Below, one piece after another: positions 16,416 to 25,857 of a stretch of DNA of 64,000 bases (position 1 is the stretch's first letter; each line of letters starts with the position of its first letter). The notes under the pieces are model-generated. The model ran no database searches. It was not told where the DNA came from and was given only the letters and a program-made list of their open reading frames with translations. A program made the position numbers and the translations under genes. Source of the DNA: Oligoflexia bacterium (GTDB lineage: Bacteria > Bdellovibrionota > Bacteriovoracia > Bacteriovoracales > Bacteriovoracaceae); the NCBI GenBank assembly GCA_024229115.1, contig JAAEST010000111.1, forward strand, positions 42,659 to 106,658, written 5' to 3'.

Positions 16416-17603
16416 ATGAAAACTTGGTCTTTAATTATAATTCTCTTACTCGCTGGCTGTTCACACTTCTCTAAGAATAGTGCTGATTTAAAAATCATTC
16501 ATTTCAATATTAAGGAATTAGATACTCAGAAAATTAATACTCACGATAACCAAGTGAATGAAGCGGTTAAACTACTCCAGAAATATGACTTCAATATTCT
16601 CTCTCTTAATGAAGTTCAATATGATTATCCAAATGGTAAAAACGCAATTAACTTTCTAAAAAAAGTAAATCCAGAGTTCTACCTTTGGAATACTAGTTTC
16701 CATCCAGCAAATACCGGGCAACGAGCTTTAAAACTTGATAATGGAAAATATCCTCAAAACTTTTCTGTCCCAAATATCATGAAGTATGCCGATCAGTGGA
16801 ATTTTGGAATTTTCCCAGGACAATATTCGACTGCTTTACTTTATGACTTTAAGGAGTTTAAAAACCCTATCGTTATCAATAAGCTAAAATGGCTCGACTT
16901 CAATCCTAACGCTAAGTTAAATCGCTTTAAGCAGGCCAATGGATTGGCGATAGACAAGAATATTGAACTCTTTGATAAGAACTTTGTCGATACAGTGATT
17001 AAAGTTGGAGACCAGGTTGTTCATCTTATCACACTTCATACTGTCCCTTCTTATCACTTTGGAAATAAGAAGAGTCCAAATTATCAGCGAAATGCTGATC
17101 AACTTAGATTCTTAGAATGGTACACAACAGGAAGCACAGATATTGAAGTCAATATTGAAGGAATTGAACCTCTCGCTCCTGGAAGCTATTGGGTGGCCAT
17201 AGGCGACTGGAACACAGATATTAGAAATTTAAAAAACCCTGGATCAAGAGTTCTTAAAAATTACTTCAAAAAGGTCAATCGTTGGGTCAAAGAGAATGCA
17301 CCGACTCATGAAGGAGATGGCTATCACCCAAATCGGCTCAAGTTGATGCTTGATTATATTGTGACATCAAAGAATATCGATATTGTTAAAGGTGAAATCA
17401 TTATTCCTAAAGAAGAAAGACTATTTCTAGGTTGTGATAGCTCTAATGTTGAAAAGAACAAAATTCCAGAAGATAGAGTTCTTTCTAGCTACTACGATAA
17501 GTCTGTTGGGAAGAAGTGTTACGTCACAGTGAGTAAAGAATATCATCAATTCAAAGAAGCTTCGGATCATTACCCGCTGCAAGCTTGGCTCAAACTTTTA
17601 TAG
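16416..17603 (+). CDS. lipoprotein of the endonuclease/exonuclease/phosphatase fold
   Basis: 395 residues. Lipoprotein signal with lipobox LLAGC (Cys15). EEP-fold marks in order are IIHFNIKEL, ILSLNEVQ (metal Glu), THEGDGYHPNRLKLMLDYI, VAIGDWNTD (GDxN) and the closing EASDHYPLQAW (SDHxP). Expected to be a Mg-dependent phosphodiesterase or nuclease on the outer or periplasmic surface; the substrate could be nucleic acid or phospholipid. Stands alone between a pseudogene and a REP-like palindrome. Confidence 0.7.
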   Translation: MKTWSLIIILLLAGCSHFSKNSADLKIIHFNIKELDTQKINTHDNQVNEAVKLLQKYDFNILSLNEVQYDYPNGKNAINFLKKVNPEFYLWNTSFHPANTGQRALKLDNGKYPQNFSVPNIMKYADQWNFGIFPGQYSTALLYDFKEFKNPIVINKLKWLDFNPNAKLNRFKQANGLAIDKNIELFDKNFVDTVIKVGDQVVHLITLHTVPSYHFGNKKSPNYQRNADQLRFLEWYTTGSTDIEVNIEGIEPLAPGSYWVAIGDWNTDIRNLKNPGSRVLKNYFKKVNRWVKENAPTHEGDGYHPNRLKLMLDYIVTSKNIDIVKGEIIIPKEERLFLGCDSSNVEKNKIPEDRVLSSYYDKSVGKKCYVTVSKEYHQFKEASDHYPLQAWLKLL

Positions 17604-17676
17604 GTGCCTGGACACTTTTGGGACTAACTGAGTCATTTTAAATGACACTTGTCGTCCCAAAAGTGTCCGCGTACCT
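17602..17676. repeat. REP-like compound palindrome
   Basis: GGACACTTTTGGGAC (17610-17624) and its exact complement GTCCCAAAAGTGTCC (17654-17668) form a 15-bp stem. AGGT/ACCT extend it after an internal loop. An inner hairpin GTCATTT-T-AAATGAC (17632-17646) sits in the loop. It begins at the stop codon of the preceding gene and could also end its transcript. Looks like a mobile REP or MITE-type element. Confidence 0.7.
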
Positions 17677-17701
17677 CATATTTTTCTTTCCAATTTTCGA
17701 G

Positions 17702-17737
17702 ATATTACATATATTACATTTTTGTAATATGTATAAT
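17702..17737 (+). promoter_or_regulatory. promoter and probable GbsR operator of the ole operon
   Basis: Tandem ATATTACAT (17702-17710, 17711-17719); the second copy forms an inverted repeat ATATTACA-TTTT-TGTAATAT (17711-17730). A perfect -10 TATAAT follows at 17732-17737. The palindrome overlaps the -35/spacer region, where a repressor would block RNA polymerase. The adjacent first gene is a GbsR/MarR regulator, so autoregulation is likely. Confidence 0.6.
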
Positions 17738-17768
17738 ATCGCAATAATAACTGATAGTTGGAGAGAAA

Positions 17769-18464
17769 ATGATTCAATCTGAAACAGTCAACGAAAGCAG
17801 TAGCGAAAATGATCAACTCATCATTGAGCCAGAACTCTTTCAAGAAATTGCCGCCTTTGAAACTTTTTTAAGTAAAATTGGTTTTAAAAGAATTGAAGGA
17901 TCAATCTTCGGTCTTCTCGTTTTAGCAAAAAGGCCTTTAACTAGTGATGATATTGAAAATGCTTTAGGCCTTAGTCAGTCCGCTGTCAGTATCGCTGTAA
18001 AAAATCTCACACACTTTGGTGCTATTGAAGTTAGAGAAAGTAGAGATCTAGCTCACATCTACCCTTTCTTTAAGGACAAGAGAGTCAAAACATATATCGC
18101 AAAAGAAGATAGCTTAAATATTGTGGCCACAGTTTTCAGAAAAAGAGAACAAGAAACAATTGAAGAATTTAAGGCCATGGCCATGAGAGCTCTCAATGTA
18201 ACAGATGATTCAATTCAAGAAGACCCAAGAAAGAGAAGATTAAAGTCAATCATAGCCACGTGTGAAATCGCTGAAGCTGTTATGAACTTTGTTATTGGAC
18301 TTACTCAAAAAGCCCACTCACCTTTCTATGACGATATTGTTTCTAAACTTCCAAAGGTCCTCGACTTCTTAAGTAAAGGGCAAGAACCACTTACGCAAAT
18401 TACAACTGATATTAAAAATGCTTTTGCACAAAAGCTTAAAGAACAAATTTCTAAGAAATTATAA
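17769..18464 (+). CDS. GbsR/MarR family transcriptional regulator
   Basis: 231 residues. Winged-helix domain at about 35-105 (IEGSIFGLLVLAKRPLT, DDIENALGLSQSAVSIAVKN), as in GbsR-type repressors. The C-terminal 120 residues are helical and probably bind a ligand or dimerise. SD GGAGAG precedes the ATG. First gene of the ole operon, directly behind the palindromic operator, so it most likely controls the hydrocarbon genes. Confidence 0.8.
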   Translation: MIQSETVNESSSENDQLIIEPELFQEIAAFETFLSKIGFKRIEGSIFGLLVLAKRPLTSDDIENALGLSQSAVSIAVKNLTHFGAIEVRESRDLAHIYPFFKDKRVKTYIAKEDSLNIVATVFRKREQETIEEFKAMAMRALNVTDDSIQEDPRKRRLKSIIATCEIAEAVMNFVIGLTQKAHSPFYDDIVSKLPKVLDFLSKGQEPLTQITTDIKNAFAQKLKEQISKKL

Positions 18465-18473
18465 GGAATGATC

Positions 18474-19703
18474 ATGCAAAGAATTGTTATTACGGGAATT
18501 GGATTAACATCTCCAAATGGAAATAACCTCAATGAATTCAGAGGATCACTTCTTGAAGGCAAAAGTGGAATTGAACATGTAGAAATGCGCCACATGGGAA
18601 AAGTTGCTGCCGGAAATTGTGATTTCGACGAAAGAAAGTATCAAAATAGAAAAATGAGAAAGCGTGGAACAAGAGCTGGAGCCATTGGTATTTACTGTGC
18701 CAATGAAGCTTTAGTAGACGCTGGAATCAATATGGAAGAAGTTGATAAGGACCGTGTTGGTATTTATCTCGGAATTACTGAACATGGGAATGTTGAAACT
18801 GAGAATGAAATCCACGAGCTCTATCAAAATGATCTTAAAACTGAATTTTGGTCACATCACCATAACCCAAGAACTGTAGCGAATGCTCCAGCAGGGGAAG
18901 TTTCTCTAAATCTTGGAACAACTGGCCCTGCCTATACTGTTGGAGCTGCTTGTGCTGCTGGAAATGTTGGACTCATTCATGGTGCTCAAATGATTAGAGC
19001 AGGTGAAGTAGAGTTTGCCATTGCCGGAGGAATCAGTGAATCAACGTCGACCTTCGGAATTTTTGCGGCTTTCGCTGCTCAAGGTGCTCTAGGAGAAGAC
19101 GAAGATCCAACAAAAGCAACGAAGCCACTTGATACTTCAAGAAATGGAATTGTCGTAAGTGAAGGTGGATGTATTTACATTCTAGAAACTTTAGAAAGAG
19201 CTCAGGCAAGAGGAGCTAAAATTTATGGTGAGTTAGTTGGTTACCATATTAATAGTGATGCTACTGACTTTGTTCTTCCAAATCCTGAGAGACAATCAGA
19301 GTGTATGCTCAAGGCCATGGCAAAAGCTCAGCTTCAGCCTGCAGATATTGATATTGTAAGTATGCATGCGACAGGAACAAAAATGGGAGATATCCAAGAA
19401 TGTAGTGCTGTCAGAAAAGTTTTTGGCCACAGTGAAAATACAAAAGTAAATGGAACAAAAGGTCTTATCGGTCATTGCATGGGAGCCGCAGGAGCACTTG
19501 AACTTGCAGGAAATATTCCTTCTTTTGAAGATGGTCAAGTTCATCACTTTGCCAATATCGAAAATCTAGATCCTGACTGTCATATGGAAGGACTCGTTCT
19601 ACATAAACCACAAGAAAAACAAGTTAATTATATCTTAAATAATAGTTTTGGAATGTTAGGGATTAACTCCTCAGTCATTATCAAAAAGTTTAAAGGAGAA
19701 TAA
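18474..19703 (+). CDS. FabF-type beta-ketoacyl-ACP synthase
   Basis: 409 residues from ATG 18474 (SD AAGGA at proper spacing; the ATG at 18468 is too close to it). KAS II signature with nucleophile Cys160 in VGAACAAGN, His in VSMHATGTKMGD and the second His in LIGHCMGAAGALE. All three catalytic residues are present, so a condensing enzyme that elongates ACP-bound chains is expected. Its partner ACP starts 1 nt after its stop. The shortage of KR, DH and ER genes here is made up by the opposing operon at 29781-31775. Confidence 0.88.
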   Translation: MQRIVITGIGLTSPNGNNLNEFRGSLLEGKSGIEHVEMRHMGKVAAGNCDFDERKYQNRKMRKRGTRAGAIGIYCANEALVDAGINMEEVDKDRVGIYLGITEHGNVETENEIHELYQNDLKTEFWSHHHNPRTVANAPAGEVSLNLGTTGPAYTVGAACAAGNVGLIHGAQMIRAGEVEFAIAGGISESTSTFGIFAAFAAQGALGEDEDPTKATKPLDTSRNGIVVSEGGCIYILETLERAQARGAKIYGELVGYHINSDATDFVLPNPERQSECMLKAMAKAQLQPADIDIVSMHATGTKMGDIQECSAVRKVFGHSENTKVNGTKGLIGHCMGAAGALELAGNIPSFEDGQVHHFANIENLDPDCHMEGLVLHKPQEKQVNYILNNSFGMLGINSSVIIKKFKGE

Positions 19704-19704
19704 A

Positions 19705-19950
19705 ATGGAAGCAGTTGAAGTAAGAAACATTGTATTAGAAATCATTGAAGATGTAGCGCTTGATGAAGATCTAACGAACCTAAAAGATGAAGTTTCTCTA
19801 AGAGATCAACTTGATCTTGATAGCATGGATTTTCTTGATATCGTTATGGAGCTTAAAAAGCGTCATAAAATTGAAGTTCCTCAAGAAGACTACCCACAAC
19901 TTGCAACTATGCAATCTTGTGTTGAGTACTTAACTCCAAAATTTCAATAA
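19705..19950 (+). CDS. acyl carrier protein
   Basis: 81 residues with the phosphopantetheine site DLDSMDF (Ser40). Acidic and helical, typical of FAS-type ACPs. It is embedded between the ketosynthase and the flavoprotein with no spacing, so it is probably a dedicated carrier for this pathway and not the housekeeping ACP. Confidence 0.9.
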   Translation: MEAVEVRNIVLEIIEDVALDEDLTNLKDEVSLRDQLDLDSMDFLDIVMELKKRHKIEVPQEDYPQLATMQSCVEYLTPKFQ

Positions 19951-21336
19951 ATGACACAAAAGTACGACGTCATAATTATAGGTGCAGGTATGTCGGCCAT
20001 GGCCGCCGGCATACGTCTCGCCCACTATGGCAAGAAAACACTTATTCTTGAAAAACACTTTATCTCAGGTGGCCTTAATAGTTACTACCAAAGAGGGAAA
20101 AGAAAATTCGACGTCGGACTTCATGCCTTAACAAACTTTTGTGGTCCTCGAGAAAAAAGAAAACCACTAACAAAATTGTTAAAGCAACTACGTATTCCTT
20201 ACGATACGTTTGAATTACAAGAACAATCTCATTCTCTTATCAGTTTCCCTGAAAGAACAATGAAATTTAGTAATGACTTCAACGAACTTGTTGAAGAAGT
20301 CGCTCAAAACTTCCCTCATGAAATAGATGGTTTTTCTAAACTTGTCTCTTACATGGAAGAATATAATGAAGTGGCCCTCGATAATGAAACAATCATGGCC
20401 AAAGATGTTGTTTCAAAATACATCAAAGATAGTCTTCTTATCGAAATGATTTTCTGCCCTCTTCTGATTTATGGAAGTGCCTGGGAAGATGATATGGACT
20501 TTTCGCAATTTGTGATTATGTTCAAATCTATCTATTTAGAAGGATTTTCAAGACCTAAAGGTGGAGTTCGAACAATCATCGACACTTTACTAAAAAGACT
20601 TGAAGAATCTGAATGTGAAGTACGCTTCCGTTGTGGTGTTGAAAAGATCATCACTAAGGATGGTAAGGCCATTGGTGTATTAACTACAAAAGGTGAAGAA
20701 ATCCACGCTGATAAAATTTTATCGAGTGCAGGTAATCCTGAAACAATGAAACTTGTGAATAATGATCTCTCCCAAGATCAACTGCCGGCCATTGGTAAGT
20801 TAAGTTTTACAGAAACCATTCTTTGTACTGATCAAAGACCTAAAGAACTTGGGCAAGACGCAACAATTATCTTTTATAATAATCGCGATAAATATTCATA
20901 TCGTCGTCCTGAAACTCTCATTGATAATAGAAGCTCTGTCATTTGTCTTCCTAATAATTTCAGTAACGACGAGCTAGATGAAGGTTGGATCAGGCTCACT
21001 ATGATGGCCAATTATCCGAAGTGGAAAGAATTAGAACGAAATGTATATTTAGAACAAAAAAATATTGTTCTCGAAGAAAGCATAGAGATAGCAAAGAAGT
21101 TCCTACCTAATTGGGATGGTAGCTTTCAATTTAAAGATGTTTTCTCCCCTACGACAATAGAAAGATATACCGGACATTTTCAAGGGACTGTTTATGGTAG
21201 TACCGACAAGAAAAGAGATGGAAAAACAGAATACGAGAACCTCTACTTGATTGGAACTGACCAAGGTTTTTTAGGAATTGTTGGTTCAATGCTAAGTGGT
21301 GTATCCATGGCGAACCTTTATGGTCTTATGGATTAA
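19951..21336 (+). CDS. CrtI-like FAD-dependent oxidoreductase (desaturase/saturase type)
   Basis: 461 residues. N-terminal dinucleotide fold VIIIGAGMSAMAAGIRLA and LILEKHFISGGLNS, then FDVGLHALTNF, and a C-terminal FAD-closing region ENLYLIGTDQGFLGIVGSMLSG. This is the phytoene-desaturase / retinol-saturase superfamily. Its ATG abuts the ACP stop with no SD, implying translational coupling. In this context it could add, remove or isomerise double bonds in ACP- or lipid-bound chains; the substrate is inferred. A paralogue heads the opposing operon. Confidence 0.75.
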   Translation: MTQKYDVIIIGAGMSAMAAGIRLAHYGKKTLILEKHFISGGLNSYYQRGKRKFDVGLHALTNFCGPREKRKPLTKLLKQLRIPYDTFELQEQSHSLISFPERTMKFSNDFNELVEEVAQNFPHEIDGFSKLVSYMEEYNEVALDNETIMAKDVVSKYIKDSLLIEMIFCPLLIYGSAWEDDMDFSQFVIMFKSIYLEGFSRPKGGVRTIIDTLLKRLEESECEVRFRCGVEKIITKDGKAIGVLTTKGEEIHADKILSSAGNPETMKLVNNDLSQDQLPAIGKLSFTETILCTDQRPKELGQDATIIFYNNRDKYSYRRPETLIDNRSSVICLPNNFSNDELDEGWIRLTMMANYPKWKELERNVYLEQKNIVLEESIEIAKKFLPNWDGSFQFKDVFSPTTIERYTGHFQGTVYGSTDKKRDGKTEYENLYLIGTDQGFLGIVGSMLSGVSMANLYGLMD

Positions 21337-21346
21337 TGGATGAATA

Positions 21347-22393
21347 ATGTTTAGAAAATATGAAAAAACTGTAATTCAAGGTATTGAGACTCATTATCCA
21401 AAAGAAGTACTTACTTCTGAAAAAATGGAAGAGTTACTCTCTCCGATCTATAAAAGACTAAGACTTCCTGAAGGACGTCTTGAACTTATGACTGCCATTA
21501 AATCGAGAGGCATATGGCCTAAAGGAACATTACCAAGCTCTCTTGCTTCGATTGCCGCCAAGAAAGTCTTAGAAAAAACAAATACTGATGCAAAAGAAAT
21601 AGATCTTCTCATTCATGCTAGCGTTTGCCGTGATTTTTTAGAACCAGCAACTGCGAGTATGATTCACCGAAATCTTGAATTAAATAATAAAGCCATGGCC
21701 TTTGATCTATCTAATGCTTGCCTTGGCGTGATCAATGCAATTTGCATGGCCAGTGAGCTAATTGAGAATGGTATAATAAGAAAAGCACTCATTGTGAGTG
21801 CAGAAAATAGTGGCCCACTATTAGAAAATACAATCAATGAATTAAACTCAAATGAATCGATCAATAGAAAAGATATCAAAAAGTATATTGCTAATTTAAC
21901 TATTGGATCTGCTGCGTGTGCCATTATCTTGTCTGATAAGAATATAGATGGCCATAAAAACATCCTTGAATTAACTCATTCTTCTTCAATGACTGACTCA
22001 AGTGCAAATCATCTCTGTCAGGGAGATGGTTCTGTCAACGGTCTTGTAATGGAAACAGATAGTGAACAGCTTTTACATGCTGGTAAACAACTTGCAATTA
22101 ACAATTGGAATTATTTGAAAGAGCAAACACAGTATAATAATGATTCCTATCAATTTGCTATTGGACATCAAGTTGGAAAGGCCCATGAAGATCTAATCAT
22201 GACTTCCCTAGGTCTTGAAAAACATCCAACTCATATTACCTACCCTCACATGGGAAATACTGGTTCAGCGGCCTTACCAATTACACTCTGGGAAGCTTTA
22301 GAGCAGAAGAAAATTAATAAAGAAGATAATATCATCCTATTAGGAATTGGAAGTGGACTCACTTCTACTTTCCTAGGAGCAAAATACCTATGA
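21347..22393 (+). CDS. oleA: OleA, acyl-CoA head-to-head condensing thiolase
   Basis: 348 residues. Thiolase-fold enzyme that joins two acyl-CoAs by decarboxylation-free Claisen condensation to a 2-alkyl-3-ketoacid. Catalytic set in place: Cys125 in LSNACLGV, His274 in AIGHQVG, Asn304 in HMGNTGSAALP, and Glu99 in RDFLEPATAS, which keeps the 26-residue spacing from Cys seen for the OleA-specific glutamate. GRLELMTAI is also OleA-like. The start follows 10 nt after the flavoprotein; the stop overlaps oleB by 4 nt. Confidence 0.9.
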   Translation: MFRKYEKTVIQGIETHYPKEVLTSEKMEELLSPIYKRLRLPEGRLELMTAIKSRGIWPKGTLPSSLASIAAKKVLEKTNTDAKEIDLLIHASVCRDFLEPATASMIHRNLELNNKAMAFDLSNACLGVINAICMASELIENGIIRKALIVSAENSGPLLENTINELNSNESINRKDIKKYIANLTIGSAACAIILSDKNIDGHKNILELTHSSSMTDSSANHLCQGDGSVNGLVMETDSEQLLHAGKQLAINNWNYLKEQTQYNNDSYQFAIGHQVGKAHEDLIMTSLGLEKHPTHITYPHMGNTGSAALPITLWEALEQKKINKEDNIILLGIGSGLTSTFLGAKYL

Positions 22394-23256
22394 ATATTCC
22401 ACAGCACTTAAAATCAGAATATCCTTTCAATAGTAATTACTACACATTAAATTGTGGTGAAAAAATACATTATCTAGACGAAGGAAATGGTAGTGAAACA
22501 ATAGTCATGGTTCATGGTAATCCGACTTGGTCTTTCTACTATAGAAATCTAGTTAAAACACTGAAAGAAAAATATCGTGTTATTGCAGTTGATAATATCG
22601 GATGTGGACTAAGCGATAAACCACAAGATTATGATTACTGTCTTGATAATCATATTAGAAATCTTGATGAACTTCTCAAGTCACTCAAAATAGAAAGAAC
22701 AAGTCTTGTTGTTCATGATTGGGGCGGTGCTATTGGCATGGGTTGGGCCACACGTAACCCTGAAAAAGTAAAAGATGTTGTGATAACAAATACAGCGGCA
22801 TTTCCAGATGAGAATATTCCTGCAAGAATAAATATTTGCAAAATACCTGTTCTTGGAGAAAAACTAGTTAGGCACTTCAATGCTTTTGCTTACCCAGCAC
22901 TCTACATGGCCGTTGAAAAACCTATGAGTAAAACAATCAAAAGTGGTTATATCCTGCCATATAATAATTATAAAAATAGAATTGCCACATCAAGATTTGT
23001 TCAAGATATACCTATGAAGAAATCACACAAAACATTTCCAGTACTTTCTCAAATAGAAAAAGACCTAAAGAAAATCACAGGACGAAAGCTAATTCTTTGG
23101 GGTGGAAAAGACTTTTGTTTTAATGATCACTTCTTTAAAAGATGGGAAGAAATATATCCTGAAGCACAAACAATGTACTATCAAGATGCTGGTCACTATG
23201 TTCTAGAAGATGTCGCTGAAGCTAAGAATGTCATCAACGAGTTTTTCAATGGATAA
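22390..23256 (+). CDS. oleB: OleB, alpha/beta hydrolase (beta-lactone decarboxylase)
   Basis: 288 residues of the haloalkane-dehalogenase-like subfamily: HGNPTWSFYYRN oxyanion loop, nucleophile Asp110 in VVHDWGGAIG and His269 in DAGHYVLED. OleB removes CO2 from the beta-lactone to give the cis-olefin. Overlaps oleA (ATGA) and the beginning of oleC (8 nt), typical of tight ole operons. Confidence 0.88.
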   Translation: MNIPQHLKSEYPFNSNYYTLNCGEKIHYLDEGNGSETIVMVHGNPTWSFYYRNLVKTLKEKYRVIAVDNIGCGLSDKPQDYDYCLDNHIRNLDELLKSLKIERTSLVVHDWGGAIGMGWATRNPEKVKDVVITNTAAFPDENIPARINICKIPVLGEKLVRHFNAFAYPALYMAVEKPMSKTIKSGYILPYNNYKNRIATSRFVQDIPMKKSHKTFPVLSQIEKDLKKITGRKLILWGGKDFCFNDHFFKRWEEIYPEAQTMYYQDAGHYVLEDVAEAKNVINEFFNG

Positions 23257-24883
23257 TAAGAATATTGCAGCAAGATTAGCTTATTGGGCCGAACAAACTC
23301 CTCATAATATTGCTGTAAATCATCCAGAAAGAACAAATGATGGTTTTAAATATATCGAATATTCTTTTTCTCAATTAGAGAAAAAGGCCAATTCAATAGC
23401 TTTCTACCTTAAAAACAATGGTGTTACAAAAGGTCAAAAAATTCTCTGTTTTGTACGCCCCAAAAGAGATTTCTCGGCCATTGTGTTCGCACTTTTCAAA
23501 ATTGGTTCAATACCGATTTTCATCGACCCAGGAATGGGAAAGAAAAACTTACTGAAAGCAATTGAACAAATCCAACCGGAATCAATGATAGCCGAGCCAG
23601 AAGTTCATTTTATTTCTAAGCTCTATAGATCTAAATTTCGTACGATAAAGAATAAGTTCACAACTGGTAGCTTCAAGTTTCTTGGTACTGTCAAATCATT
23701 AAAAGATGCTATAGAAACTGAGCAAGTCATTTTAGAACATCTTAATGACGATGATGAAGCGGCTGTCCTCTTTACTAGTGGTGGAACAGGAATTCCAAAA
23801 GGAGTTCAATATACTCACTCAATCTTCAATGCACAGACAGATATTCTAAAGAGGATGTTTAATCTTACGAGTGAGGATGTTGATCTTCCAGGCTTTCCTC
23901 TTTTCAGCTTATTTACTATTGCGATGGGAATGAAAAGTTCAATTCCTTTTATGAATCCTTCTAAACCATCTCAGGCCAATCCCGAGTTCTTAGTTAAGAA
24001 TATCAATGATCAAAAAGCGACATTTGTTGCCGGAAGTCCTGCGATCTGGAAAGGTGTTGCAGAATATTGTTTGAAAAATAATATTCAACTACCAACGGTT
24101 AAATATCTTGTTATGTTCGGTGCTCCCGTTAATAAAGAGATGCATGAAAACTTTTCTAAGATATTAACAAATGGAACAACTTATACACCTTATGGTGCAA
24201 CAGAATGTTTACCCGTTAGTAATACTAGTGGAAAAGAGATTCTTTCGTTAGATATTGATCAAGATAAGCTTAATGGAACATTCATTGGAAAAGTGATCGA
24301 AGAAAACCAAGTTAAAATTATTAAGACAACTGATGATATTTTAAACTGGGATAATGTTAAAGAACTTGCTCTAGGCGAAATTGGCGAGATTATTATTCAT
24401 GGTCCGACGACAACAAAGCTTTATGTCGGTATGGAAGATAAAACAAAAGAAGCAAAAATAATCGATAATGATGGTAAGACGTGGCACCGTATGGGTGACC
24501 TTGGTTATCTTGATCAAAATCAGAACTTATGGTTTTGTGGAAGAAAAACACATAGAGTGAATCTAGACCAAGAAAGCTTTGTAAGTAGTATTCCACATGA
24601 GATTCCTTTTATGCGCATAAGAGGAGTTAACAAAGTTGCACTTATTCCTGCAGTAAATAATCAAGGAAAAGCGGCACTTGTCATCGAAAAGAAGAAAGAT
24701 GTACAAAATGAGCATATTCTAAAAGATATCAAGGCCATAAATGAACAAATTATTCGCGAAGATATTATTAAAGAATACTATCAATATAAAGAACTACCTG
24801 TAGATGTAAGACATAATATTAAGATTGATAGAGTTAAACTTGCAAATATGGCCAAGCAAGGCAGACTTAGGGAATTACAATGA
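23249..24883 (+). CDS. oleC: OleC, ATP-dependent beta-lactone synthetase
   Basis: 544 residues from ATG 23249, which overlaps oleB by 8 nt; an earlier in-frame start at 23210 lies deeper in oleB. ANL superfamily with the P-loop FTSGGTGIPKGVQ, YTPYGATECLP, WHRMGDLGYLD and FCGRKTHRV. OleC adenylates the beta-hydroxy acid made by OleD and closes a beta-lactone. The FCGR-K end region and the position between oleB and oleD identify it within the large AMP-ligase family. Confidence 0.88.
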   Translation: MDNKNIAARLAYWAEQTPHNIAVNHPERTNDGFKYIEYSFSQLEKKANSIAFYLKNNGVTKGQKILCFVRPKRDFSAIVFALFKIGSIPIFIDPGMGKKNLLKAIEQIQPESMIAEPEVHFISKLYRSKFRTIKNKFTTGSFKFLGTVKSLKDAIETEQVILEHLNDDDEAAVLFTSGGTGIPKGVQYTHSIFNAQTDILKRMFNLTSEDVDLPGFPLFSLFTIAMGMKSSIPFMNPSKPSQANPEFLVKNINDQKATFVAGSPAIWKGVAEYCLKNNIQLPTVKYLVMFGAPVNKEMHENFSKILTNGTTYTPYGATECLPVSNTSGKEILSLDIDQDKLNGTFIGKVIEENQVKIIKTTDDILNWDNVKELALGEIGEIIIHGPTTTKLYVGMEDKTKEAKIIDNDGKTWHRMGDLGYLDQNQNLWFCGRKTHRVNLDQESFVSSIPHEIPFMRIRGVNKVALIPAVNNQGKAALVIEKKKDVQNEHILKDIKAINEQIIREDIIKEYYQYKELPVDVRHNIKIDRVKLANMAKQGRLRELQ

Positions 24884-25857
24884 AGATTTTAATCACAGGT
24901 GCTGGTGGATTCTTAGGGACTGAAGTTACTAAGCAACTCAATCAAAAATTTTCTGAATATGAAATTCATTCAGTATCAAGAAGTAAGTATGATCATTTAA
25001 ATAACTATGTCCATACTCAACATTCATGCAATTTAGGAGATCATAAGAAAGTTGAAGAACTTCTTACTCAAGAAAACTTCGATGCGATCTTTCATATTGC
25101 TGGTAAGGTTGCCATGTGGGGAGATTGGAATGACTTCTATAACACAAATGTACTGGCGACGAAGAACCTTGCAAATCTTGCAAACAAACTTAATGTAAAA
25201 TACTTTGTTTATACTTCAAGTCCAAGCGTTGTGTTTGGAGAAGAATCTATTGAAGGAAGTGATGAGTCTATAGCATATCCACAAGTCCACCGTGGCATGT
25301 ATGGCAAATCTAAAAGACTTTCTGAAGAGTGGCTACTTTCAAAGAAGTGGAATTTTCAAACTGTTGCTCTTCGTCCTCACCTAATACTTGGAAAAGGCGA
25401 TAAGAACTTAATACCAAGAATTGTTGATAAGAATAAAAAGAAAATGCTTAAAATTATTGGTGATGGTCAAAACCAAGTCGACATTATTGATGTTCGAAAT
25501 GCTGCCGATGCTCATATCAAAGCTTTAGAAGCAATGATGGCAAATGCTCAGCTAACAAATGAAGCGTTCTTTCTTGGTCAAGGCCCAATTAAGATCTGGG
25601 AATTTATAAATCAAGTCCTCGAAAACAAAGGTCAAGAAAGAATCTCTAAGAATATTTCATTTTCTTTGGCCTACAAAATTGGAACTATCTTTGAATTTAT
25701 TTTTAAGCTTCTAGGAATAAAAGATAGAGAGCCACCAATGACGAGATTTGTTGCTCTTCAACTCGCAAAGAGCCACTACTTCTCCCATGAGAAAGCAAAA
25801 AGGCTCCTTAATTGGAGCCCTAAATATAGTGTTCAAGATTTATTGAAAGAATTATGA
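24880..25857 (+). CDS. oleD: OleD, NADPH-dependent 2-alkyl-3-ketoacid reductase
   Basis: 325 residues. Extended SDR with ILITGAGGFLGTEV, catalytic Tyr141-x3-Lys145 in GMYGKSKRL, YTSSPSVVFGEE and the 3-beta-HSD-like FHIAGKVAMWGDW. Reduces the OleA product to the beta-hydroxy acid for OleC. The gene overlaps oleC in ATGA and is the last of the operon. Its stop overlaps the end of the opposing Hpt gene by 6 nt. Confidence 0.88.
   Translation: MKILITGAGGFLGTEVTKQLNQKFSEYEIHSVSRSKYDHLNNYVHTQHSCNLGDHKKVEELLTQENFDAIFHIAGKVAMWGDWNDFYNTNVLATKNLANLANKLNVKYFVYTSSPSVVFGEESIEGSDESIAYPQVHRGMYGKSKRLSEEWLLSKKWNFQTVALRPHLILGKGDKNLIPRIVDKNKKKMLKIIGDGQNQVDIIDVRNAADAHIKALEAMMANAQLTNEAFFLGQGPIKIWEFINQVLENKGQERISKNISFSLAYKIGTIFEFIFKLLGIKDREPPMTRFVALQLAKSHYFSHEKAKRLLNWSPKYSVQDLLKEL

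Noticed and set aside
19951..21336. Carotenoid biosynthesis by the CrtI-like proteins
   Set aside because: No phytoene synthase, cyclase or isoprenoid genes nearby; the context is fatty-acid and olefin synthesis.
23210..23248. Longer oleC start inside oleB
   Set aside because: The extra residues do not resemble the family N-terminus; ATG 23249 gives the usual start and short overlap.
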